DNA from: Oscarella lobularis
Lineage: Eukaryota; Porifera; Homoscleromorpha; Homosclerophorida; Oscarellidae
Assembly: GCF_947507565.1 (NCBI RefSeq)
Contig: NC_089186.1
Coordinates: 124,001 to 188,000, forward strand
Reading direction: 5' to 3'
DNA length: 64,000 nt
Of the stretch, positions 33,904 to 44,136 are shown one piece after another; the first letter of the stretch is position 1; each line of letters begins with the position of its first letter. The notes under the pieces are model-generated. The model was not told the DNA's origin. It worked only from the letters and a program-made list of their open reading frames with translations, and made no database searches. The translations under genes and the position numbers were made by a program.

Positions 33904-34294
33904 GTCGTTGTAGCGTGCGTTATCGTACTCGCACTGATCACGTGACAATAATTAATAAAAATCGTTGATTAGAAACTATCGCGATTAATTAAGAAAACTC
34001 CCGAGACGTACATGTCACTGTGCATTATCGTCATCAACGACTTTAGCTGCATATTCTAAGGGTATAAGACCAGTTTTCCCAGTTCTTTGATTGCGTCCTC
34101 TAAACCACTAAACAAACGACCCATAGCATTAGCAGTATTCATACCCCTAATCGCGCACCATGTCATCCACGGCTTCGGCATCGACAATGACGTCACTCTC
34201 CTCAAGATCTATTTCATCCGTCGATCGAGCCTCATATTTAAAAAGAGCATAGTACGCTCGCCCCTATATATATAAATAATTATTAATTAACTAA
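33904..34294. other. Short intergenic spacer, minus-strand gene cluster
   Basis: Between the MORN gene 3' end and the MAPKAPK5 start. It is AT-rich with ATTAATTAATT runs at 34272-34300 and one TGACGTCA at 34188-34195. No coding evidence. Confidence 0.4.
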
Positions 34295-35065
34295 TTAATC
34301 GACACGCAGAAAACCTGCCTCTCGTTTTGCTTCTTCGAGTTCATCATCATCAAGTTTAGCTGTGTAAAAATATTAATAAAAATTAACTGATTTATTGATT
34401 AGTGCCTTTATCATTTCGCGCCAACTCCGCCACATCGAGAGCCCGAGACGACATCTGCTCCGCCTCTTCGGCCGCTCGTCGAGCCGTCATCGCCGCCAAA
34501 TCGGCTTGTTTGGAAGCGGCCGTCGCATCGTCCGCGCTCACAAACACGTCATTCGTCCAACGACCCTATAATACATAAAATCAATAAAAAAATATTTATT
34601 CATATTATTTACCTCCTGCTTGCCGTCTGCCGAATGGAAGATTCCTAAACCGTCGTACGAGTCGCGAATCCACTCGCCGGCGTACTTTTCGCCCGTCGAC
34701 GTGAACGTCAGCACGCCATAGCCATGACTACAGTGTACGCGATTTTGTTTAGGGGGCGTGTCCGCGCGCGCGGGGGTGTGGTACCTTTTTCCTTCGCGAT
34801 ATTCGCCTTCGTATTGGTGCCCGTTCGTTCGATTGACCATGACTGCCGATCCTTCCAGGCGTTCTTCGTTCCAGTGGCCCGAGAACTTGGAGCCGCTCGT
34901 CGCCGAGAAGAAAACGCCCAAGCCGTGCGGAAGGCCGTTCTTCCATTCTCCCTCGTACAAGCTCCCGTCTGCGAATTGACCTCGTCCTAGGCCCGTTATG
35001 CCGTCCTTCCAGTCGCCTTCGTAGCGAAAGCCGTCTTCTCGAACGAAAACGCGCCGACTGCTCAT
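34295..35065 (-). CDS. MORN-repeat protein with C-terminal coiled coil
   Basis: Four exons (35065-34785, 34727-34613, 34565-34406, 34359-34295) encode 206 aa. The first two exons hold about five MORN repeats (YEGDWKDGITGLGRG; YEGEWKNGLPHGLG; YAGEWIRDSYDGLG). Exon 3 is an alanine/glutamate-rich helix (AASKQADLAAMTARRAAEEA) likely to form a coiled coil. The last intron uses a GC donor (AAAG/GCACTA). MORN repeats bind membranes or partner proteins and are common in ciliary and flagellar proteins. Neighbouring polycystin would fit a ciliary setting, but that is only suggestive. No specific ortholog is assigned. Confidence 0.8.
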
Positions 35066-35436
35066 CCCCGCATTCCTTACTAACGCACGCTCTAAACCGT
35101 CGAATTGCTGGCCGTGGAGCTTCCAAACGACTCATTCTGAATCATGCATGAGTCTAGATAGAAGCAAAACAGCTAGGCGGTTGCCGCGAACGCGCATAGA
35201 CCACGCAAGAGGCAACGCACTCTGCGCTTACATGTAGGCCGTTGCTAAGTAACCACAGATCCTAAAATTAACTCCGAGATTTAATTAACTAAAGAAAAAA
35301 CGAGGGACAGATATGGGTCAGATTTTCAGAATTGGGAAGAAAAGCACAATCTCTGACTACATATACATATATATAGTATGTATCAGCCCTTTTTAGTCAT
35401 CGTGCAGAATTGTGTTTTCAAGCCTTACAACGAAAT
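35066..35436. other. Spacer between polycystin 3' end and MORN promoter
   Basis: 371 bp. It includes ATATACATATATATAG-type low-complexity DNA near 35364-35382. No open frame of note. It must hold the polycystin 3'-UTR and the MORN gene promoter. Confidence 0.4.
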
Positions 35437-38400
35437 CTAATTTATTAGGGTGCTAACTAAATCTGACATTTTCTGAGCTTTCGACTCCAACTCTCCAAGT
35501 CTAAGTATGGCGTCACGCTCAGAAACTTTGCTCAAATGGAGCAAGGTTGCACGTTTGACCATTGTAGCCACTACTTCTATTTCACCTGTTGATGATTCTG
35601 CTATGCTTCGGTCGACGGTCGACCCTCGATTCCCTGATCCCGAAAACCCTAAGCTCAGCTTCAGGCTCCGCCACATGTAATCAATCACTTCGAAGTCGTT
35701 GCTCTTTTGCTGGACAATGGAACACGTTCTCTGAAATCCCGACGTCAGAATTGCAATGAAGGTCGTGAACAAAATGAACGATCCCACGAGAGTATAGCTG
35801 ACGAATATAGCAGCGGCTAATGCCGCGCTTCCACCTTCAATCCAACTCAGATGGTTAAATAAGCCAAGAGAAGTTTGTAGAAGAGTAGAAAAGGTTTTCG
35901 AGAGCGATTGGAATTCCTGACTTCGACCGAGTGTCTACAAAACAATACACATTACATTATAAGAAAAAGAATGAGATACTCTTAACTTACCACTGTTGCA
36001 ACGAAGGCAAAAGCAGTTACAAAGATAGTGAATATCGATATAAAGGAAAGAACTTCGAAAAACGTTTGCCGGAGTACCTCGCTCAACATGGTCAATCGTC
36101 GATTAAATCGCAGCAACTTTAGAACCTAAAGAGATTTGAAAAAAATTAGTTGCAGTCAATTTTTCTAATTATGCCAAATTTCTTCTTCGTACCTTTATAA
36201 TTGCCAAAAAGACAAGAAATGCCAAAATATTCTGTGCCAGTCTTTGAAAACTGACTACCGAAAAGAATGACGTATTTCCCCGTTGCGTCGCTCTTTGCTT
36301 CAGCAGCAAATTGATACTCACAGTCCGGTAGATGTCAATAGCGAGAACTGAGTAAGACAAGCATAGAACTACGAGGTCGAACCATGACCAAAGATCCGCC
36401 CAAAACGATCGCCGACGCTTCCGAATTTCATTGATCATGCTAAACGTCATTCCTAAAGTGTAGAATCCAAATAACACCTAGGGGAACCCGTGACAGAAAA
36501 TTCAATATAAGAAAATATTTGCATGACTTGCCTCCATCACTAATTTGATGTAATCCCAAGGCGTTGCGTAGCGACTGAGTTGAACTGTTTCGATTTGGAA
36601 TCGAGGGAAGAGTCCTCCTGACGGTAAAAATTCGATGACGAATTGAGCAGTTTGAAAAAGATTGACGTTCGCGTTGTAGAGAGAGAATTCAAACACAACA
36701 GCACGTGTCCTATATAGAATTATAGTCATCACTTTTATTTACTGCACGTCGCCTACTGTCTGTCAATCCACGTGGTGTCTTTGAGATGCGTCAGTACTTG
36801 TCTTGCTGCTCTGCTGGAATTTCCTAGAGAATGTATATATCCTCCTGAAGGATATCGCTTGTGAAGTCCATAAAATCCCAATCTATCAAACAGCATTGGA
36901 CTCTGTAATGATATCAGACTGGTAGTCGACTTATACCCGTTTTCGTTCTTCTGGTACTTCCACGAATTCGCCTCGCTTCCGTTAGAAAAGTTGCTCCAGC
37001 CGACGTCAAAGTTCCCCTCCTCCCAATTCGAATTCGAGTAGCAGGGTTCGTCCACAAAATCCTGCCAGTGACAAGACTCTAAAAAAGACGTCAGGTAAAG
37101 AATAATACATATATATGAAGACTCTTTAGTACTTTCTTTAGCTCGCACTTGTCGGACTTGAGCACCGGATAGGCGTAGCCCTAGGTTACCTCTAACAAAG
37201 CGCTCATTCTGCTGTTCCCAGAATAGAACGCGCACAAGAGTGTTGTTAGCCCAATCATACATCTCTTCAGTTCTAAAAGAATAATAAAGTTCTGCAGACG
37301 CATACGTCAAATATTATCTACCTTTGAATACTTTGAAACGCGTCAGAGCGAAGCACGTGCTTCGTCGCACGGAACATGTCTTCGGCAAGCGAACTGTGGT
37401 CGGCTAAGGCTAGCCATTGTGCAGTCAACAAAAATAGAATGTAGACGCCTATTTCGTAGATAGTAGCCATCATGTGTTTGCGTTTTCCAAGCTGCGCGAG
37501 TGCGTGAGCCTTCTCTTCGTCTGATAATCTCCTAGCAGCGACAAAACTCTATAACAGCAAGTACGTAAATTGAGTGAATTTGGATAAGAAAGACGCGGTC
37601 ACCTCTACTCTTTCTGCTTCCTCTTTTTGACGGTTTGCCTACGGGAAAATTTTAATTAACTGGACTTCCAACGATTAATATATGATTTTAGTGCCTACTT
37701 GATTCTGACGTCATCTTGCGAATAGTCGGCGCGTTTGAGGACAAAGGCAAATACAACAGCGAGAAAGAACACCTAAACAAAAGACTCCAAGTAAGTTCTT
37801 ATACGCGACTACAAGGCCGACGAACCTTTAGTGGCTCTATTAGAAAAACAGACAGAATCCAAGATAGCATCATAGTGGTGACCCATTTCGTAGCTTCAGC
37901 CGTTCCAAACGATTGGCCATAAATGAGAACTACGACGCTAGCAAAAGCGGCTGTCGCAAAACAGCCAACGTAGGCAATGTAAGTAAAGAAGTAGGGCAAC
38001 TGACACTTCTTCGTATCTAAATACAGTGGTGCATCATGAGATATTAAAGCAATGATCTTGCTTGCTATTACTCGATGAATTTTGAAATATCTATAAACAA
38101 AATCAGGTACATCGTTATCAGAACACCCTTTCTGCATAATGAGCCATATTACTTCGTCATGATTTGTTTTCGGCTTTGCTTTGCGAAAGAACGTCAGCCA
38201 CGTCAAGTTGAGAGGAAGCGTTAGGACGGCTGACATAAGGCTTATGCCTATCTGACTGTACGAAAAGCTGATTGGGCCTAAAGTAATGTCCGAAGGAGCG
38301 TTGGGTGTCGTGCCGAACCACATGGCATTTACAACCATGTAGCTCATGAGAAAACTCAGGCAGACTGTCAATCTCTGAACACGAGTAAAACTATACGAAG

Positions 38401-40956
38401 GAACATAGGGAAACGTAAAAAAACTTATCTTAACTTCTTTACCTGCTGTAGAGAGGCTTTTGGACAAGAGATAACCATATGTGACTATCCGAAAAGCCGG
38501 AATGCCTTTGAGCGTAAAATATGCTTGTATAATTCTTTAGCTCTTCTTTGGTGGCTGCAGATATTTCGGCAACGAGAAGTCCCGTACCAGAATCAAGTGA
38601 AATCCAACTAGACAAAATTTAGAATTCGGTCTAGCTGTTGGCAAAAACGGAAACGTACCTGTTGTACAGGAATACGAACTTTTGATCGGTGCTTTCTTTT
38701 TCTACAACAATTCGCAGCAACTTCCAAGATGGCGATTTGCCCGAATTGTCGTGCCAAACTTCAATTTTGCTGACATTCATAAGCCTAACAGATAGAACCG
38801 CTTGGTCAACAACGCAAACAGCTTAAAATATCGACTCATTCAAAACTAAGACCCTCGTTGCCTTATTAATTAAGTAGACTAACTTTTCATCGGTTGCCAC
38901 GAGAAATATGTCGTGAGAATTTCGACGAAAAGCTCCCTCTCGCCAAAGAAAACGTTCGATTGAACATCCTCTTTCATCATACAGCCTGATACCCACATTG
39001 GCAGTAGTTCCTACACAAAAAGATGAGAGCATAGCCTTGTATAAAGAAGAACGCTACCTGAATTAAACGAGGCTGACGTTAGGACAGATATCCTATATTT
39101 ATGCGCTCCATCTGGACCGCAAAAGGGCAGCTGACTTGCGTAGCGGGAATCGCGCAAGTCGGCGCGTCGAACGAAAATGACGCTCACAACGTAGACAGTC
39201 AGGACTGCGAGCACTGTTACCAAAGCAACAGGATTCCTTGCAATATTCAGTTTCTACACGTGTACAAGAATTCAATACCAAGGCACTATTACTTGTTTCG
39301 CTTACGATAAACAGTGAAAAATCCAGTCGATTTGGCGCCGGAAAGAGTTTCGACCCGAAGAAGGACAGATGGTTGCAGCGACATACGGTCGTCTCAAACG
39401 TGCTATCAATCGAAGGCCAACAACCCTGATTCGTGTACCGCAGCTCGGTTTCGTTCCAGAAGAGACAAGAGGTGAAGAAGATTTCAAAAGACACATTAGT
39501 CGACTTAGCATTATTATTATTGACAAAAGCGAGATAGTGCCTTTTCGTCAGGTCAAGGTCCCTAAACGTAGAGAGTTAGATAAGAATATCGCATAATAAC
39601 TCCTTATACCTTCCAGCGAAAAATAGTTTGAGATTTGAAAAGGAGGAATTGCTGAAATCGAGAGTAAGTGAGACGCCCAAGGCGGCTATATCTGCAAACG
39701 TCGTTGGTACGAATCCTTGAACGAAATAAACGTCCACCCTTCCATTGCCGACGTTTTCCGTTGTCGGAAAAAAGTAGACAGTAAACGCATCGCTCTCCGA
39801 CTGCATCTGCGTCAGATTGACGGCAAGCAAAGCGACTTTGCCGGCATCGACAGTAACAGTACTATGATCAGACGGCGTCGTCGAGATTCGCGGAAAAGAA
39901 ATCGTATACTGCTTCTCCGGTGGCAAATTTCGCACTGTCAAACCGTTGACTGAACCGTCGGAATTCCTTCGCCTCAGCGTGAGTCCGACAAGCTCGGACG
40001 AGATCGTAAGACCACTGGATTTAAAAGGATCGTCCCCTATGGCGATAAAAGTCGTTAGAACGACTCCGCTTCCGCCGGACGCCGCTAAAACGCCATTTAG
40101 AGACGTAAAGCCGATTCCGTTAGTCGACGTTGCTTGCTTCGGTAGGCCGCCGCTTTTGCTGATATTATGAGCGGCTATAACGGCTGTAAGTTTTGGTTTT
40201 CTAGTCGATTGGAATGTCACTGGTTTTTGACCGACGTTCAGTTGATTAGCTGCCACTGCAAATATGCGGTCGAGACCTGTTAGAACGCCGGTTAAAGCGG
40301 CGTTTACTGCTGTTTCGTTGGTCCCAGCTTGACTACTCGTCGCAATGAGATTTGCTCCGATTTCTGTTGCTATGGACGCTGACTCGTTAGCAACAGAAAA
40401 ACTCGTATTCGCGCTTGCGTTCTCCAACAGATTCGCCCACGCGTTCACGATGACCGTGACGTCCTGCAAGACGGCTGGGTCGCTCGACGCTCGAGCACCC
40501 GACGCTCGATTGGAGAACGCTTTGGCTGCGTTCAACGCCTCCGTTGTCGACTTGAGGCCCGAGGAGAAGTCCTTGACGTCGTTTGAATTGATGGTAGGTG
40601 GTGATGGAAGAACTGTTGGAGTCGGTGAAACGATTGTGGGTGCCGTCGCCACTTTGGTGGACGCCTTTGGGTAACGTAGGATTGGCGGAGACGACGTAGG
40701 CGAAGGCGTCGGATACAACGCCGGTGTATAGAAGAAATGCGGCGTGGGCGAAGGGTAAACCTTTGATGGAACGTTAAGTACGTTTGGGTGAATGAGAACG
40801 TTCTATTTTACCGGCGTACGTAGAGCAGAAGATGCGGGTAACAAAAGCAAGGTGACCAGAAACGCAGGTATTGGCCCTAGAAAAGGCAGTCGAAGACAAT
40901 CATCGCTTTTCTACCTAATGAATACCTTGGAACCGCCAGACAGTGGGAAACGCCAT
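35437..40956 (-). CDS. Polycystin-1-like protein (GAIN/GPS, PLAT, polycystin channel-like core)
   Basis: Eighteen exons on the minus strand encode 1521 aa: 40956-40926, 40876-40812, 40760-39610, 39561-39306, 39253-39058, 39010-38884, 38784-38659, 38607-38443, 38390-37826, 37772-37710, 37638-37603, 37548-37322, 37272-37133, 37078-36757, 36709-36532, 36477-36193, 36125-35991, 35934-35437. Signal peptide (PAFLVTLLLLPASSA), a Pro/Ser/Thr-rich stretch, a GAIN-like region, then GPS near residue 448 (CLFWN...CRCNHLS). TM1 is followed by a PLAT domain (about 545-690) and the PKD1 hallmark FTRVQRLTVCLSF. A polycystin extracellular domain (1003-1160) and the last six transmembrane segments follow. Intron 15 has a GC donor (GCAAGT). 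The exon 10 donor (GTCAGA) was chosen to keep frame and is the least certain join. PKD repeats, LRRs and lectin modules of vertebrate PKD1 are absent. Confidence 0.85.
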
Positions 40957-41973
40957 GCAAAGGAATGGAGAATGATCCTGCACAATCGGGAGTGACGGCT
41001 AAGACTGACACGAGCTTATAGAAGGTAACTTACTAAAACGTGGAAGGATACGTGAATAGGAAGACGGACATCCGCTGCAAAGCGTCTCAAGAATAGATGC
41101 AGGAAAGTATTCTACAACACTAAATTAATAAAATAGAGAATCATACGTTGGGCTTACCAGTACAACAAAAGCAAAAGATAGAGAGGCTTAATTTCTCTAC
41201 ACTCAGCAACAGAATGACTCTATAGAGCTCTTACAGGAAACCATAGCTGTGAACTCACTTGCACTCAAGTCTTGCCAATAAGCGGAATTTGGCTATTCTC
41301 GTCAAATACATCCAAGAAACCCGATCTTGCAGGTAGTACTTTGACCTTCTGCTGCTTCTGCTTCTGGCTCCTCTTCTCAGAATCCTAACACTCCCCTAAC
41401 CCTTGAGCCTACAAAAAGAGTGTTACTTCCGCCACTTCCTTATACCAGGGCACGCGCAATCTACTGAAAATAATAAGCATCAATTCTTACCCGATAGATT
41501 ACTTTTGTTGACAGAGCGTACATTTAACAGCCATCCCTGACTGAAGAACAACAGTTAATTGATCGTGAATAAAAGTCAATTGAAACTCACATGGTCTGTC
41601 ACATGACGTTTCTTTGCGCATTCAATTGCCTACGTCGTCTCGGCTGATAATCATATGTAGTTAGAACCCTGGAGGAAGACCCTACCTGTTCTGCACATAG
41701 GCTAAACTACGAAAGATCCAACCATAAGGTACAAAATGCCGCAACTGAAAAGACTGTTATCAGTGTTATGAAGGCTGTGGTCATGGGCGGAGCGAGTTCC
41801 GCCCATAGACATAAGTTCTGCAACTTAGGAATTGCGCGATATCATTGTAGCTAAAAAGTTAGGCTAGACTAAACGACTGGGGAGGCCGAGACGGGTTAGC
41901 CAAGGTGTAAAGCAGGAAAATTACGTCACTTTCGATATGCTAATAATAGTTGCATACATTTTCATTCACAGAC
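40957..41973. other. Divergent intergenic region (polycystin-1-like / SAM-RRM)
   Basis: About 1 kb between two divergently transcribed genes, so both promoters should be here. A CATTCACAG acceptor at 41962-41970, just before the SAM-RRM ATG, suggests a 5'-UTR intron. No open frame with recognisable domains. Confidence 0.4.
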
Positions 41974-43233
41974 ATGACGGACATAAGGGATCGGGTCATC
42001 GGGTCGATCTGCAAAGGAGCTTCGACAAAAATAATCAAAATTTTCGCCGAAGAAAACATCGATACAATAGAAGACGTCGCCGAGCTTACAGTCGACGATC
42101 TCAAAGACATGGGCATAGCAGCAATTCAAGCGAAAAAAATCGTTAAAATGTGCGAACAAGTCAAACTAAAAATCGCGCTCGACAATCGGGACAACGCCGT
42201 GGGATTCGTTCGCGTGCCGCGCGCGTATAAACTGAGCGACGTGCGCGAGCAAATCAACCGCGACGAATTGCCCGTGCCTAGTCGTTTCGCTTTCACCGAA
42301 GACGGAACAACGGTAACGCGTAGGCAGGAAGAGAACTGGGACGTGGAAACGTATCTATCGCCGGAAAACAACGGCATCTGCGTCATACGTACAGTGAAAG
42401 AACAAACAGATATTGAAGAAGGAAGATACTCTACTGAAACCGAGGAAGAAACGCGGGCTATGTTAAAAGATAGACAACCGTGTTGTAACGAGCTTACTAA
42501 AACCTGGGGCGAGGAAAACCTAACTAAAACCGTTGACATAATCGGAGATGATCTATCGGAGAGGGTCACGTCACTGCGCAGTTGGGCCGCAGTGGCCACC
42601 GCGGCGCCACCACCACCCGCGGCCGCGGACTACACTGTCGAAATTGCAGGTCAAACCCAAGTCTACATCGGTAATCTCGTCACCACAATCAATAACAAGA
42701 AAACGAGGTTCAGTGACGATGAACTCAAGCTCGACTACGTCTACCAATTCGGCCAGGTTAAGGACTATAATCGACCCGTCGATCACTACGCGTTCGTCGC
42801 CTTCGCTTATCACGAGTCAGCCGAAGCGTGCGTCGAGGAACTTAACAATCGCGTTATAGGGTCATTTAAGTTGGTCTGTCGTTACGCTGCCCAACATCGG
42901 TCTCATCCCAACGACGATCGAATTCATCGACCAGCCCCGGGTAAAGTGTTACTCACCGATTTGCCGGATGGCGCGCGACCCAAAGACGTTCTGCGCTGTT
43001 TTCGCGCGATACCCGTTGCCAATGTCGTCATACGGTCTTCGCAACGACTTTGCCTACTCATGTTCGAGTCGGATCAGAACGCCGAGAAAGCGGCGAGAAG
43101 AGATATAAGAATTCGGAATACGACTGTTAATGCTCGCTTACTGAATTCGGCGGCGACGAGAACGAATTCGTTTGACTGCCTCAACAAGCAGAAGGTGAAA
43201 ATTTCAACCCGTCGTCAATTATTCGTTTCGTAA
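41974..43233 (+). CDS. SAM-domain protein with C-terminal RRM-like domains
   Basis: Single exon, 419 aa from ATG 41974 (the upstream in-frame TTG is inside a likely 5'-UTR). Residues about 1-66 form a SAM-type helical domain (FAEENIDTIEDVAELTVDDL, then GIAAIQAKKIV). A charged linker and an Ala/Pro-rich hinge (AAPPPPAAA) follow. Residues about 230-320 look like an RRM (QVYIGNL ... VYQFGQVKDY ... HYAFVAFAYHESAEACVEEL) with RNP2- and RNP1-like strands. A second RRM-like unit follows (GKVLLTDLPDGARPKDVLRCF ... LCLLMFESDQNAEKA). The SAM/RRM combination suggests an RNA-binding scaffold. No named ortholog recognised. Confidence 0.6.
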   Translation: MTDIRDRVIGSICKGASTKIIKIFAEENIDTIEDVAELTVDDLKDMGIAAIQAKKIVKMCEQVKLKIALDNRDNAVGFVRVPRAYKLSDVREQINRDELPVPSRFAFTEDGTTVTRRQEENWDVETYLSPENNGICVIRTVKEQTDIEEGRYSTETEEETRAMLKDRQPCCNELTKTWGEENLTKTVDIIGDDLSERVTSLRSWAAVATAAPPPPAAADYTVEIAGQTQVYIGNLVTTINNKKTRFSDDELKLDYVYQFGQVKDYNRPVDHYAFVAFAYHESAEACVEELNNRVIGSFKLVCRYAAQHRSHPNDDRIHRPAPGKVLLTDLPDGARPKDVLRCFRAIPVANVVIRSSQRLCLLMFESDQNAEKAARRDIRIRNTTVNARLLNSAATRTNSFDCLNKQKVKISTRRQLFVS

Positions 43234-43591
43234 ACGCGCGTCGCGTAGAGCATAGAAGTGCGGCTACGCGAAATAATTGACCCGTTTCTAAACGGATCGA
43301 CTGGGCTGACTACAGTTCAGCTGCTACTCCGCGAAATAGTGCAAAGTAGCGCTGATCTCCACATACTATGCACGCTAATCATGAAAGAGGTACCGTAGCA
43401 CGTAACGACGTTAATTGCGCTGTGATACCCCTTTGCATGCGTGCAGAGTATTCATCAGCCTGACAAAGGTCTAAGTCTCTGCAAGACTGTCACCAATATA
43501 AAAGTACATCGTCTATGATTTACTTTTCTGAAGTGATACGTACATGTACGTGTTTTAGTTCGTCTCTCTGCCCTCGCACGACGTAACCAAG
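43234..43591. other. Intergenic spacer; left edge of the segmental duplication near 43490
   Basis: No gene seen. From about 43490 onward the sequence (AATATAAAAGTACATCGTCT and after) matches 55118 onward, marking the left end of the duplicated segment. Confidence 0.5.
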
Positions 43592-44086
43592 ATGCTACAA
43601 AGAGCATTTAGAGAAGAGACGGAGGGAATGCTTGGAAACATAACCAAACAATTCGCGGTACGATGTAAAGAACTGTAGGTATTTACAGCATCGTCGAATG
43701 TTCGTTTGCGCAGGTTTACGGACACACGAAAACGAGAGAAACTCAGATTCGAACGTTTCTATCATTTCTCATCTCCCTCCAGCAAATCGACGTACGTGTA
43801 TCCAATGCGCGCCTATCCTAGCTCCTCCACGGTTATTGTCAGGTTGTAACGAGCTCGCAAATCTTAGAATGCGCCGAAAGATTACTAGAATCGGCGCCAT
43901 TCGGCGCGGCTCTCTACGGACGCTCGATCGCCGAAGCGCTTTTACCGTCAGCGCAAAAACTCAAGCGAGACGCTCCGGTACAAGATTAATTAATTAAATA
44001 CGTTCTTCTAACTTTCTCTATAGGATCGTTACGACAAACTCATAAGCCAACTCCTATCATCATCTAAGGCTTATGCTTATTATTAA
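43592..44086 (+). CDS. Small conserved protein, unknown function (intact duplicate)
   Basis: Four exons, all phase 0 (43592-43657, 43714-43791, 43822-43977, 44024-44086), encode 120 aa starting MLQRAFREETEGMLGNITK and ending SSSKAYAYY. The second intron is only 30 nt (GTACGT...CCTAG); without it an in-frame TAG would end the protein. The product looks helical, with leucine heptad-like spacing in the middle (ILECAERLLES, IAEALLPSAQKLK). No family is recognised. A decayed duplicate lies at 55213-55690. It converges on the large minus-strand gene, with 50 bp between the two stops. Confidence 0.55.
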
Positions 44087-44136
44087 AACGCGTGCCTGCA
44101 CACTTACTAGACTCTATTGAACACAATACAGTATCT

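Noticed and set aside
44064-44136. Alternative 3' exon for the DOMON-Sushi gene using GTTAGA as a donor
   Set aside because: It is possible in both copies but would use a weak donor and a very short intron and would read into the 3' end of the convergent small gene. The in-frame TAG at 44137 is simpler.
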